Shown here: piece after piece, positions 8,335 through 17,718 of the stretch
Position numbering within the stretch: the first letter of the stretch is position 1
Layout of the letters: the number at the start of each line of letters is the position of its first letter
Assembly: GCA_002631855.1 (NCBI GenBank)
Contig: NTLF01000019.1
Span: 286,292 to 350,291, forward strand
Reading direction: 5' to 3'
DNA length: 64,000 bases
Origin: Zunongwangia sp. ESRF-bin46
GTDB taxonomy: Bacteria > Bacteroidota > Bacteroidia > Flavobacteriales > Flavobacteriaceae
The notes under the pieces: model-generated
The model's database searches: none
What the model saw: only the letters and a program-made list of their open reading frames with translations
What the model was told of the DNA's origin: nothing
Position numbers and translations under genes: made by a program

Positions 8335-8357
8335 CTTTGAAGCAGTTTGCTTCAGAA
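8335..8357 (+). promoter_or_regulatory. Hairpin in the clpB leader
   Basis: TGAAGCA and TGCTTCA (8338-8344 and 8348-8354) pair around a 3-base loop just upstream of the clpB ATG at 8372. A stem so close to the start could affect translation. There is no direct evidence of a thermosensor. Confidence 0.3.
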
Positions 8358-8371
8358 AACAATATATAAAA

Positions 8372-10978
8372 ATGAACTTTAATAATTTTACAATAAAAAG
8401 TCAAGAGGCCATACAGCAAGCGCAGCAAATAGCGCAAGGATTTGGTCATCAACAAATAGAAAACGAACACATTCTCAAAGCTATTTTTGAAGTAGATGAG
8501 AACGTAACCCCTTTTATCTTAAAAAAATTGAATGTAAACCTTCCTTTGCTTCAGCAAGTTTTAGACAAGCAATTAGAAAGTTTTTCAAAAGTAGAAGGCG
8601 GTGATATTATGCTTTCTCGTGAAGCCGGTAAAACAGTAAACGAGGCAAGCATTATAGCTAAAAAAATGAACGATGAATATGTTTCCATCGAGCATTTGTT
8701 ATTAGCTATCTTGAAATCGAAAAGCAGTATTGCACAAAGCCTAAAAGACCAAGGTGTTACTGAAAAAGGATTAAAAGCTGCTATTGAAGATTTACGCAAA
8801 GGAGATCGTGTAACTTCTCAAAGTGCTGAAGACACCTATAATTCTTTGAACAAATACGCCCGTAACCTCAACCAGTTAGCGAAAGATGGAAAACTAGACC
8901 CCGTAATTGGTCGCGATGAAGAAATTAGACGGATACTTCAAATTCTATCACGCCGAACCAAAAATAACCCAATGTTGGTAGGTGAACCTGGTACTGGTAA
9001 AACGGCTATTGCCGAAGGATTAGCACATCGAATTGTAGATGGCGACATTCCTGAAAACTTAAAAAGTAAACAGATTTTCTCTCTCGATATGGGTGCTCTA
9101 ATTGCTGGAGCCAAGTTTAAAGGAGAATTTGAAGAACGCCTTAAAGCGGTTATCAAAGAAGTAACCACTAGTGATGGAGATATCGTTTTGTTTATCGATG
9201 AGATTCATACATTAGTTGGTGCTGGTGGTGGACAAGGAGCTATGGATGCCGCTAACATTTTAAAACCAGCATTAGCCCGTGGTGAACTTCGTGCTATTGG
9301 AGCAACAACCTTAGATGAATATCAAAAGTATTTTGAAAAAGACAAAGCCTTGGAGCGCCGTTTTCAGAAAGTGGTTGTGGATGAGCCAGACACTGAAAGT
9401 GCTATTTCTATTCTTCGAGGGATTAAAGAAAAATACGAAACACACCATAAAGTCCGAATTAAAGACGAGGCTATTATAGCCGCCGTAGAACTTTCTGAAC
9501 GGTACATTACCAATAGGTTTTTACCAGATAAGGCAATCGACTTAATGGATGAGGCTGCTTCTAAAATTAGGATGGAGATCAATTCCAAACCAGAGGAGTT
9601 GGATGTTCTGGATAGAAAAATCATGCAGCTTGAAATTGAGATTGAAGCGATTAAGCGTGAAAAAGATGAAACCAAGTTAAAAACACTTCGATCAGATTTA
9701 GCTAATTTAAAGGAAGAACGGAACGAGCTGAACGCTAAATGGCAAAGTGAAAAAGAAGTAGTTGATAATGTTCAGAACCTTAAAAAAGAAATTGAAGATT
9801 TAAAACTAGAAGCCGAACGTGCAGAGCGCGAAGGTAACTTCGGAAAAGTAGCAGAATTACGCTACGGAAAAATAAAAGATGCCCAAGAAGCTTTAACGAA
9901 ATTAGAGAATGAGCTCGCTGAAAACCAAAGCGCTAGTTCTTTAATTAAAGAAGAAGTAACAAACGACGATATCGCCGAAGTAGTCGCAAAATGGACAGGC
10001 ATTCCTGTTACGAAAATGCTACAAAGCGAACGTGAAAAGTTGTTGAAACTAGAAGACCAACTACACAAACGCGTGGTGGGTCAAGAAGAAGCAATTGTTG
10101 CCGTTAGTGACGCTATTAGACGAAGCCGGGCTGGGTTACAAGATGAGAAAAAGCCAATTGGTTCATTCTTATTTTTAGGTACAACCGGTGTAGGTAAAAC
10201 TGAATTGGCCAAAGCATTGGCAGAGTATTTATTTGATGATGAAAACGCCATGACCCGCATCGATATGAGTGAATACCAAGAACGACACAGTGTAAGTCGT
10301 TTAGTTGGAGCGCCCCCTGGATATGTAGGTTATGATGAAGGTGGTCAATTAACCGAAGCTGTGCGCCGTAAGCCCTACTCTGTGGTCTTACTTGATGAGA
10401 TTGAAAAAGCACATCCCGATACATTCAATATTTTATTGCAAGTATTAGATGAAGGTAGATTAACAGACAACAAAGGCCGTGTTGCAGATTTTAAAAACAC
10501 GATAATCATCATGACGAGTAATATGGGAAGTCATATTATTCAAGAGAAATTTGAAAGCGTGAAAGATCCAGACACAGCAATGGAAGGCGCTAAAGTAGAA
10601 GTATTAGGGTTATTAAAACAACAGGTTCGCCCTGAGTTTTTAAACCGGATTGATGATATTATTATGTTTACACCATTAACGCGAACTGACATTAAAGAGA
10701 TTGTTGGATTACAATTGAAAGGTGTTTCAAAAATGTTAGCAAAACAGAATATTACAATCGATGCTACCGAAGAAGCTATCACCTATTTAGCTGAAAAAGG
10801 TTTCGATCCACAATTTGGTGCACGTCCTGTTAAGCGGGTGATTCAACGGGAAGTTTTAAATGAACTTTCAAAAGAGATTCTTTCAGGTAAAGTAACGACA
10901 GATAGCATTATTTTAATCGACAGTTTTGAAGACGGGCTTGTTTTCCGAAATCAAACCGATCTAGTAGAGGACAACTGA
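8372..10978 (+). CDS. clpB: ATP-dependent disaggregase ClpB
   Basis: ClpB works with DnaK to pull proteins out of aggregates after heat or oxidative stress. The 868-residue sequence has the Clp N domain (1 to about 145), the first AAA+ module with Walker A GEPGTGKT (204-211) and Walker B FIDEIHT, the coiled-coil M domain (about 400-530, rich in [15 protein letters not shown] heptads), and the second AAA+ module with GTTGVGKT (603-610), [11 protein letters not shown] and [10 protein letters not shown]. The long M domain and the absence of a ClpP-binding IGF loop separate it from ClpA and ClpC. The gene stands alone with its own terminator. A palindrome pair upstream suggests stress control. 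Confidence 0.98.
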   Translation: MNFNNFTIKSQEAIQQAQQIAQGFGHQQIENEHILKAIFEVDENVTPFILKKLNVNLPLLQQVLDKQLESFSKVEGGDIMLSREAGKTVNEASIIAKKMNDEYVSIEHLLLAILKSKSSIAQSLKDQGVTEKGLKAAIEDLRKGDRVTSQSAEDTYNSLNKYARNLNQLAKDGKLDPVIGRDEEIRRILQILSRRTKNNPMLVGEPGTGKTAIAEGLAHRIVDGDIPENLKSKQIFSLDMGALIAGAKFKGEFEERLKAVIKEVTTSDGDIVLFIDEIHTLVGAGGGQGAMDAANILKPALARGELRAIGATTLDEYQKYFEKDKALERRFQKVVVDEPDTESAISILRGIKEKYETHHKVRIKDEAIIAAVELSERYITNRFLPDKAIDLMDEAASKIRMEINSKPEELDVLDRKIMQLEIEIEAIKREKDETKLKTLRSDLANLKEERNELNAKWQSEKEVVDNVQNLKKEIEDLKLEAERAEREGNFGKVAELRYGKIKDAQEALTKLENELAENQSASSLIKEEVTNDDIAEVVAKWTGIPVTKMLQSEREKLLKLEDQLHKRVVGQEEAIVAVSDAIRRSRAGLQDEKKPIGSFLFLGTTGVGKTELAKALAEYLFDDENAMTRIDMSEYQERHSVSRLVGAPPGYVGYDEGGQLTEAVRRKPYSVVLLDEIEKAHPDTFNILLQVLDEGRLTDNKGRVADFKNTIIIMTSNMGSHIIQEKFESVKDPDTAMEGAKVEVLGLLKQQVRPEFLNRIDDIIMFTPLTRTDIKEIVGLQLKGVSKMLAKQNITIDATEEAITYLAEKGFDPQFGARPVKRVIQREVLNELSKEILSGKVTTDSIILIDSFEDGLVFRNQTDLVEDN

Positions 10979-11056
10979 ACTGGGCTGGAGCTTGCCTAAT
11001 TTTTGAAGAATTTTAAAAATAAAAAGCTTCGTTTCATAATTGGTTGGTTAGTTGAA

Positions 11057-11087
11057 AAAACACCCTTGCAAAATGCAAGGGTGTTTT
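11057..11087. terminator. Bidirectional terminator between clpB and a small secreted-protein gene
   Basis: A perfect 14-bp stem (AAAACACCCTTGCA / TGCAAGGGTGTTTT) with a 3-base loop carries A and T ends, so it works for both convergent genes. Confidence 0.9.
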
Positions 11088-11110
11088 AATTTAGTTAGTT
11101 GAGTTTCATA

Positions 11111-11329
11111 TTATCCGTCACAATCATTACAACATTCACCAATAGAATCACCATGGGCTAAATGAGCCGGCAAGGCGTTTTCACTAATTGTTATTGCATG
11201 TGTATTTGCAGGATTTCCTGGCGGTACATGACAAATAGTAATTTTTGGTTTTGGACCATTATTTACGGAAGCACTTCCGAATAGAAATAATCCAAAAACA
11301 CAAGCGATAAGTAAAACTGTTTTTTTCAT
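11111..11329 (-). CDS. Small secreted protein with CHVPPGN motif
   Basis: The 72-residue product has a signal peptide (MKKTVLLIACVFGLFLFGSA) and a mature part of about 50 residues. Most of it is one motif: ITICHVPPGNPANTHAITI, then ALPAHLAHGDSIGEC. The spacing of Cys, His and Pro (CHVPPG...H...AHLAHGD...C) recurs as an end module in exported proteins of Bacteroidota and other phyla, and its function is unknown to me. The two His-rich turns and four Cys suggest metal binding or disulfides, which is inference. Here the module stands alone rather than at the end of a large protein. Confidence 0.75.
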   Translation of the reverse strand: MKKTVLLIACVFGLFLFGSASVNNGPKPKITICHVPPGNPANTHAITISENALPAHLAHGDSIGECCNDCDG

Positions 11330-11491
11330 AATTATTTAATTTAGTTATTTAAATTTAAAGTAATATGAAACAAATAATAAGCATTATCTTCACATTTAGA
11401 CTAACTTAATAATTCATCGATTAAATCATTAAAAATCAAAGAGTAAGTAAGTGGTTACACGTATATAAATTTACTTTTTATCAAAAAAAGG

Positions 11492-11522
11492 AAGACCTCT
11501 CAACGCTAAACTGAGAGGCCTT
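11492..11522 (-). terminator. Terminator of the VWA-protein gene cluster
   Basis: An 11-bp stem with one mismatch (AAGACCTCTCA / TGAGAGGCCTT) is followed on the minus strand by seven T. A second hairpin (CTGAAAAA at 11525-11532, TTTTTCAG at 11546-11553) lies between it and the stop codon at 11568. Confidence 0.8.
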
Positions 11523-11567
11523 TTCTGAAAAATTTGGTTAGTTAGTTTTTCAGAATTATTTAATCTT

Positions 11568-14500
11568 TTAACATTTCACAAAGGAATAACTGCCTCCCAT
11601 CATTCCAATTAGATTTTCTACTCCTGCCATTCCTGTTCCTACTGGGCCGAGCCCCATATACAGAATTTCTTTATAAATATTACAAGCCAAATCTTGTAAT
11701 GCTTTTACAACTTGATCGTTAAGACCTGAAGCATCCATTATAATAATAGCTTCTGAAGCGAAAGCATAGAGCTTGACCAATGTTACGCTATAAGCAGCGA
11801 CCACTCCCAAGGCAAGACCTCCTCCCGCAGCCATCATACCAATGTTCATTCCAGCAACTATTTGTTCGTATTCCTTAACTACTGTTTGTAAGTTTTCTAA
11901 TTGAGCCTCTATGTTTTCCCCTCCACCTCCGGTCATATCAGGTAGTATTCCATATAACTCGCCATAGTTATGATCAATACTCCAAAAAGCTTTCTTTTTT
12001 GCCGAGGCATCAAAAAAATTGAGTGTTGCCCCCCTAAATAGATATTCTCTAAAGTACTTATAATCATCGTCCAACACTTTAGAAGAGTAGGCATCTGTAT
12101 CTGGAAGGTTTTCACTACATACTAATTTCTCCCCACTTAATTGAGAATATGTACTAACTGGGAAGGCTTTTCCTTCTAGCAATGCCAATTGAGCGGTTTT
12201 TTGTGCATTGGCCCGTATCGAATCTTTTCCACTTCGGGTTAAAGTTCGGTATTGGGAAGTTCGTAAATAATCGAATGACAGTTTTGAGTTTTCTGAATAT
12301 AATGCTGGTTTGAATTTTAAAATCCCCACTCGCATACCATTTACATATGTTGCAGATTCTTCATTAACCGATTCTTCCAAAGGCTGCATCATACTCAACA
12401 ATACTGACGGGTAATAAAATCCTCCTTGCTGAAAATTTTCAATAGCTTTTTCGGTTTCACCTTTTAAATAAGGTTCCATCCAGTTACGGGTACTTAAAAG
12501 CGCTTTTAAGTATTCTGAAAGACGCACTGAAGTGGTAGCCCCAGCTTTTTCAAAAACTAAAGTCATATTACCCAATAACATTTCATGAACATCATTAGCC
12601 ATTTGTTTAGTAGGTGCTTCGTAAGATCGAAGCGTTTTATTGTGCCCAGCCAAAATACGGCGTTTAACACCTTGGCTACCTACTTTTATATCAAGATACA
12701 GCCCAACTATACGTTTTCCCACGGCGTTTTCACTTCCTTTCGGGAAGGTGTAGGTGTCATTTGCTTTTATGGATGTTTTAGAAAGCGATACATCAACTTG
12801 ATGCTCTCCTTCTTTTTCAAAGGTGCTATAACTAAATACATAGGGTGCCAATTCTATTTCACCTAAAATTTTTTGTATCTCAACTATTGTCGCCTCTTGG
12901 TCTTCAGCAGGAATTATTTTTGCCGAAGTATTGGCGGCAACTTTATCTATGTATTTTTCTGCACCATCATAAACCGCCAAATAAACCGTTGGTGCCCCAG
13001 TTTTATATATTTCCGCATAATCGGGGTTAAATTCATCGTTGTTATGGCCATCACTTGCATACAGCACAAGGTTTTTATTAGTTTGTGCTGCTTTTAAATG
13101 GGTTGTATAAATGTTAGACCCTGTTTCCATCAATTCTATATCTGCATTTGGGTATAGCTCACGTATAACTTCTTGTGTTTGTTGTAAAAACTTCTTAATT
13201 CCTTTTCCCCGGTATTTGCTTGGCATACTTATAGAAGTATCATAAATAAGCAAGATTTTTGGGGCTATGATATTTTTCCTCAAAATTCCTCTAACGACAT
13301 TATTATTATCTTCAATTCTAAAATTATTAGCCGAAAGTCCTTCTACAACGTCCCCTTCTGAGTTTATTGGTGTAAGTTCCAGCTCAACATTCGGGAACAC
13401 TTTGGGATTGGCCTTAACTTTCATTGACACGACATCCTTGAGAGTTCCCGCAATTTTACCATGAGCTGTTTCTTCGGAAAAAAGAACTGCTTCTTCAAAA
13501 ATATTCTCACCACCCAAGGTAATAGGATCTCCCACGAAGGACCGTTCTTGCAAATATTCAGCGTCTTTGTCTAAATCCTGTAGCGCTATACTCGGAGTAA
13601 AGGTGTTGATACTATTGATGCTTTGCGTAGCTTGTTCTTCAAACGTTAGGTTATTTAAAAACTGAAGCTTCAGTTGATTGCCTACCAATTCTGAAGCTTT
13701 ATAGGTTGCAGAAAGTATTTCATTTTCTTTCCGCATGTCAAAAGAAGTAGTTGTTTTTATTGAAAAGGTAACATCATAATCTTTTTCTTTATACCCTTTA
13801 AGGTCATAGGCTTTTTGAGTTTCATTAGCTGGGTGCAGCTTTCCATATTCCACCGATGGATCGAATACGTGCAAAAAAACATCCTTTCCTTCTTGTTTAA
13901 AGGCTACCCCCGGAACAGTCCGGTTTAAAAAGTAAAATTTGCTTTCACTTCCTTCTTTTAGTTGTTCGGGCTTTGCCTTCTCTAAAAGGCTATTTGCTAA
14001 TTCTTTTGCTTTTTCTACCACATCTTCCATTGGTTCAAAGCTTCCTTGTGCTTCACTTGCACCCAATTCTTTTTGCCATTTTCGATATTGGCTGCTGCTT
14101 ACTGGTATGCTGAATTGTGGTTTGTTCTTTTTAAAAAGTATTTCTTTTGCTCTTTCTTCTGTGATATCTATGTTCTCATATATTGCCCTTGCTTCAAAAC
14201 CTGCATCGATGAGCATGTTTTTAAGAATTTCTACCTTCTCTCTTGGTGTGGCCATTCCGCAGCGTAAACCTTGTTCAAGACCATACATTGTACCTGAGCT
14301 AATTTGTCTTAAATACTGGTTATCGCTTGGTAACAACATCAGTTCTTCCCGCACAAAATTAAACATGGCCTTTGGGTCTTTTTGCTGAACCAACCTGTCC
14401 CGTTTTGCTATAAAATTATCCGGGCTATAGGAAAGGGCATAACTCATTTCCTCCCAAGTTTTAAAAGGTGGCAACCCCTTCCCCGGTGGGATATCGATGG

Positions 14501-14603
14501 TTTTTCCAGAATCACAAGCATGGAACATAGGTAATAAATACACACCTGCACCGGCTAACATCATTTTTTGAAAAAACTCTCTTCTGGAAGGATCGTAATC
14601 CAT
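11568..14603 (-). CDS. Exported VWA protein with transglutaminase-like segment
   Basis: The 1011-residue product opens with a twin-arginine-like signal (SRREFFQK at 6-13, then a hydrophobic stretch) and a Cys at residue 30 (MFHAC), so it may be a Tat-exported lipoprotein. Residues near 110-145 (GLRCGMATPREKVEILKNMLIDAGFEAR, shown in part) resemble the Cys-containing core of bacterial transglutaminase-like domains. A VWA domain follows, with the metal-binding DTSIS at 455-459 and YASDGHNNDEF further on. The end is hydrophobic and Gly/Ala-rich (GMMAAGGGLALGVVAAYSV). It lies 12 bases after the preceding lipoprotein gene, so they are co-transcribed. Domain calls are by eye. The function is unknown. 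Confidence 0.7.
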   Translation of the reverse strand: MDYDPSRREFFQKMMLAGAGVYLLPMFHACDSGKTIDIPPGKGLPPFKTWEEMSYALSYSPDNFIAKRDRLVQQKDPKAMFNFVREELMLLPSDNQYLRQISSGTMYGLEQGLRCGMATPREKVEILKNMLIDAGFEARAIYENIDITEERAKEILFKKNKPQFSIPVSSSQYRKWQKELGASEAQGSFEPMEDVVEKAKELANSLLEKAKPEQLKEGSESKFYFLNRTVPGVAFKQEGKDVFLHVFDPSVEYGKLHPANETQKAYDLKGYKEKDYDVTFSIKTTTSFDMRKENEILSATYKASELVGNQLKLQFLNNLTFEEQATQSINSINTFTPSIALQDLDKDAEYLQERSFVGDPITLGGENIFEEAVLFSEETAHGKIAGTLKDVVSMKVKANPKVFPNVELELTPINSEGDVVEGLSANNFRIEDNNNVVRGILRKNIIAPKILLIYDTSISMPSKYRGKGIKKFLQQTQEVIRELYPNADIELMETGSNIYTTHLKAAQTNKNLVLYASDGHNNDEFNPDYAEIYKTGAPTVYLAVYDGAEKYIDKVAANTSAKIIPAEDQEATIVEIQKILGEIELAPYVFSYSTFEKEGEHQVDVSLSKTSIKANDTYTFPKGSENAVGKRIVGLYLDIKVGSQGVKRRILAGHNKTLRSYEAPTKQMANDVHEMLLGNMTLVFEKAGATTSVRLSEYLKALLSTRNWMEPYLKGETEKAIENFQQGGFYYPSVLLSMMQPLEESVNEESATYVNGMRVGILKFKPALYSENSKLSFDYLRTSQYRTLTRSGKDSIRANAQKTAQLALLEGKAFPVSTYSQLSGEKLVCSENLPDTDAYSSKVLDDDYKYFREYLFRGATLNFFDASAKKKAFWSIDHNYGELYGILPDMTGGGGENIEAQLENLQTVVKEYEQIVAGMNIGMMAAGGGLALGVVAAYSVTLVKLYAFASEAIIIMDASGLNDQVVKALQDLACNIYKEILYMGLGPVGTGMAGVENLIGMMGGSYSFVKC

Positions 14604-14615
14604 AATCTGTTGTTT

Positions 14616-15452
14616 TTAATGTTCTTTAAAAACCCATTTTACATCGTTTGGCAGCGATGTTTCTATGGTGTATTTTTTTGCTTTATAGTAAGGTACATTC
14701 CCTACCATTTGGTCTTCTTTTATTTCGTTTTTTACATAATTCCATCCTTGGCTAAAGGATAGGTCATAAACATCTGTAATGTCTATTTGTTTGGTTATTT
14801 CGGCATTATCGGTTGCTTCAATATTTCTTTTACAAATAGTATATGCCCCCGTATTTGCTTCAGCAAACCAAAGCTGTAACCGATACCCAGGGTGCCCAAG
14901 ATATTTACCAAATGGCGAGTTGTTATACACCTGTTGCTTAGAGGTTGCCAAACTGAGCAATCCTATTTCGTTTTCGTTTTTCCTTATACTGAAAAAAGCA
15001 GAAACCAACCCAGTATTTGGTGCTTTATAATCTGTTTGAACAGTAGATGCAGTTCCTTCACATTTGAAATAATTAGAAATTGACCTATCCAAATTTACTG
15101 ATGCAGGCAACTTAAAATCGAACGATCCGTCTTCTTGCACCTCTCCTACTTTAACCTCTTCTTTATTGTTTCTTTTATAGGGTTGCGTTACCAAAAAAAT
15201 ACTTGCATTGCCATGTTTCCATGCTTCAAACTTTTTCTCGTTGGTATTGGAAATACTGTACTTTTTTAAATGCGCATCAGATTGGTTAACTTTAGTAATT
15301 TCATCATCAATTTGCTTTTCACTATTATTTTCTGAAGTGTTTATGTTTGTTACCAGAGGTGCAATTCCGTTACTGACGGGGACTTCCTTATTATATGAAT
15401 CCTTGCATCCAGAAAAGCACAACAGGATTAGCATTATTTTTAAAATTTTCAT
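14616..15452 (-). CDS. Lipoprotein partner of the VWA protein, function unknown
   Basis: The 278-residue protein is a lipoprotein with Cys at 16 (FSGC). After an Asn/Ser/Glu-rich linker the mature part is beta-rich and includes EAWKHGNASIFLVTQPYKR and GYRLQLWFAEANTGAYTICKRNIEA. No family is recognised. The gap to the VWA gene is only 12 bases, and both are on the minus strand, so a shared complex in the periplasm or at the outer membrane is likely. It is 78 bases downstream of the DUF4870 gene. Confidence 0.65.
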   Translation of the reverse strand: MKILKIMLILLCFSGCKDSYNKEVPVSNGIAPLVTNINTSENNSEKQIDDEITKVNQSDAHLKKYSISNTNEKKFEAWKHGNASIFLVTQPYKRNNKEEVKVGEVQEDGSFDFKLPASVNLDRSISNYFKCEGTASTVQTDYKAPNTGLVSAFFSIRKNENEIGLLSLATSKQQVYNNSPFGKYLGHPGYRLQLWFAEANTGAYTICKRNIEATDNAEITKQIDITDVYDLSFSQGWNYVKNEIKEDQMVGNVPYYKAKKYTIETSLPNDVKWVFKEH

Positions 15453-15530
15453 TATTCACGATTTTATCGTTAAAAACAATACTTGCGAAGTTTATAACCC
15501 GGGGAGTTAGTACTATCACAATTTATTTTT

Positions 15531-15896
15531 TTAGATGCTTTTAAACCATTCTTCAAATTTTTTACCGAAAAATGGTAGTGGCTTTTTCTTCTCGTTCATT
15601 GCATTTACCAACCCCATAATCCACATATAAAGAAGTAATAATGTTCCTAAAATACTTACGATCCAACCTAAAATAGGAATAAGCCCAACTACTCCCAGTG
15701 CAATTCCTGTTGCAGCCAAACCAACGGATTGGCGGATGTGGTATGCGCCAAACTCGGTTTTTTTGTCATTGTTCATCACATAAGCGATAATTAGACCGAT
15801 AATAGTTAGGTAAGATATAACTGCAATGGTTTTTCCATCGTTACTATCTGTTGCTTTTTCAGTATTTGTAGCTGTGTTTGTCTGTGTGTTTTCCAT
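15531..15896 (-). CDS. DUF4870 membrane protein
   Basis: The 121-residue protein has a Thr/Asn-rich cytoplasmic start, then three hydrophobic segments: TIAVISYLTIIGLIIAYVM, the region VGLAATGIALGVVGLIPIL, and ILGTLLLLYMWIMGLVNAM. The motif FGAYHIRQSVGL between the first and second is the DUF4870 / Tic20-like signature. Such proteins are common, small inner-membrane proteins of unknown role. It lies inside the run of exported-protein genes and is probably co-transcribed with them, with gaps of 78 and 169 bases. Confidence 0.85.
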   Translation of the reverse strand: MENTQTNTATNTEKATDSNDGKTIAVISYLTIIGLIIAYVMNNDKKTEFGAYHIRQSVGLAATGIALGVVGLIPILGWIVSILGTLLLLYMWIMGLVNAMNEKKKPLPFFGKKFEEWFKSI

Positions 15897-16065
15897 AATT
15901 GTATTGATTAAAATTTAAAAACGATAACCGTCCTGCCCTGTTAACCTCACATATTATAAACAAGCTCCTCTTCCCATCTATAACATTGCTTAAAGTCCCT
16001 TATACTTTTTGAGAGACAGGACGTATTATCATTTTTCCATATTCATTTAGTGTTTATTATTGTTT

Positions 16066-16887
16066 TTATAATCCTAGGGTTACCCATTTATCAATGACGA
16101 ATGATTTTTTCTCTACCTCTTTATAATGTACTTTAATAGTTATGGGCTTCGTGTTATCACCTTCTTTTACAAGAAATTCGTTTGGCCTATTGTTTACCTT
16201 GGTTTCTTCAACAGCAGTTTTAAGGGCTTGGGTTACCGGCTCTATTCTTGTGATTGCCACTGGGGTTTTGGTTTTTGGGAAACTGTAAAAAATGTATTTG
16301 TTACCGTTACGGGTCATACTACTATTGTCCGTTAGTGGCACTAGGGCACCAAGTAATTGTACAGTGGGTTCGTTTGCCAATGAGTTGATGGTAATTGTTG
16401 TTGCTTGTTCATCACCCTCAGCAACGTGAGTATAGCCTACCTTCATCTTTACATGTACTTTGCTTGCTTTGGGAGACGGGACCACCATTAGTGATTTGAT
16501 ACTCGCTTTAAACCCAATGGTATCGTACATTTTTTTCCATTGATCCGGTTGAATAAAAGCCTCTGTACGTGTTGAAAATCGATAGTGTCCTTCCTTTGCC
16601 AAGCGTTCTGTTTCTTCTTCATAGGCTTTTACTGCCTTTTCGTGTGCTTTTATCAAGTCCTTACCTGTATCATCCTTTAGTTCGAGTAATTCAGTATTTT
16701 TAGGATCTATAGCCGAAAAACTTTCTGTCTGTACCCAAAAATCAACTTCAAACTTATTATCTGAAAACGTCTCACCAGGGATTTCTTTTTCCACTTCCAA
16801 TCGAACGGTTTCCACTTTTTGAGAATATAGTTGGATGCTAAACAAGCTTATTACTACTAAGATTATATATGTATTTTTTATATTCAT
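16066..16887 (-). CDS. Exported beta-rich protein, function unknown
   Basis: The 273-residue product has a signal peptide ending at LYSQ. A short helical stretch with Lys/Glu/Ala heptads (HEKAVKAYEEETERLAKEG) lies near residue 85. The rest looks beta-rich, with TRTEAFIQPDQWKKMYDTIGF and several VTRIEPV-like strands. I recognise no family. It starts 10 bases after the preceding gene, so the two are translated from one message. The 169-base gap after it may hold a separate start for the DUF4870 gene. Confidence 0.65.
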   Translation of the reverse strand: MNIKNTYIILVVISLFSIQLYSQKVETVRLEVEKEIPGETFSDNKFEVDFWVQTESFSAIDPKNTELLELKDDTGKDLIKAHEKAVKAYEEETERLAKEGHYRFSTRTEAFIQPDQWKKMYDTIGFKASIKSLMVVPSPKASKVHVKMKVGYTHVAEGDEQATTITINSLANEPTVQLLGALVPLTDNSSMTRNGNKYIFYSFPKTKTPVAITRIEPVTQALKTAVEETKVNNRPNEFLVKEGDNTKPITIKVHYKEVEKKSFVIDKWVTLGL

Positions 16888-16897
16888 TTTTTAAAGT

Positions 16898-17695
16898 TTA
16901 ATCACAAGGAAAGCTTTCTCGCATGGAGCTTATTTCACGTGATCTCTTAGTCATAAATTCTGGGGAAAGGAAGTAGGTGAAGTAATTCACAAAATAATTC
17001 CAACCGTCTAATTCAATTTCTTCGGAATCTGGATAAAGAAATACCATAATAAGTGTTTTTCTGTTAAATAAATCTTTTTCATATGGGTTTCCAAATTTAT
17101 CAGAGGCATACTGAAATTTAAGAAATGCTTTTGCTAACTCCTTTAATTCTTCGTTAGTGTTTGACTCAAATACTTCGTCAATCATATCCTTTATTTCACT
17201 ATATTCTATACTAGAATCATTATCAAATTCAATATCACCACCCCATAATATTAAAAACAATGGTCTAAAATATTCAGATATTTCTTTTCCATATTTAATA
17301 TGGTCACTATTAAATTCATCTGGGCAAAAAAACTTAGTTCCCCCAGAGAGTATAAGTAGGGCTTGGTACTCCAATAATTCTTTCTTTTTTTTACAATCTT
17401 TCGTTTTTTCAATTTGATCTTGAAGCTCTGCCAATTTATAAGCATGGTCTCCCATAACGTCAAGACATCTTCCCACCATGGGTTTATCGCCTGTATCTTT
17501 CATCCCTGTGGTTTCGCTAAAAAACTCTTGCATTCCTTCCGTGGCTTTAGCGTCTGCCTCTACTTCCGCGGCATCTGTGGCATCGCCCCGTTCTTTTTTG
17601 GCGTCTTCAACAATATCGAAAACACTTATTTGTGCGTATGATGTAGTCGACATACTAAAGAAAAACAGTACTAGTGTTATATAAAGTGTTTTCAT
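16898..17695 (-). CDS. Exported acidic protein, function unknown
   Basis: The 265-residue protein has a signal peptide ending near SYAQ. The mature part is mostly helical and acidic, with an Ala/Asp-rich opening (DATDAAEVEADAKATEGMQEF in part) and several Cys (GRCLD, KDCKKKK, FFCPDEF and the C-terminal SFPCD) that could form disulfides. No family recognised. It is separated from the DUF4412 gene by 23 bases and from the next gene by 10, so it belongs to the same transcript. Confidence 0.65.
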   Translation of the reverse strand: MKTLYITLVLFFFSMSTTSYAQISVFDIVEDAKKERGDATDAAEVEADAKATEGMQEFFSETTGMKDTGDKPMVGRCLDVMGDHAYKLAELQDQIEKTKDCKKKKELLEYQALLILSGGTKFFCPDEFNSDHIKYGKEISEYFRPLFLILWGGDIEFDNDSSIEYSEIKDMIDEVFESNTNEELKELAKAFLKFQYASDKFGNPYEKDLFNRKTLIMVFLYPDSEEIELDGWNYFVNYFTYFLSPEFMTKRSREISSMRESFPCD

Positions 17696-17718
17696 GATTT
17701 ATTTGGTTTGAACAAGTG

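Noticed and set aside
10116..10424. Minus-strand frame inside clpB
   Set aside because: It lies fully within the second AAA+ module, which is conserved in the other strand; the translation is His- and Leu-rich in the way of a shadow.
13939..14388. Open frame on the plus strand opposite the VWA-protein gene, with a hydrophobic translation
   Set aside because: It is antisense to a long gene whose own frame is clearly coding (twin-arginine signal, VWA domain), has no ribosome site or family pattern, and its composition follows from the complement.
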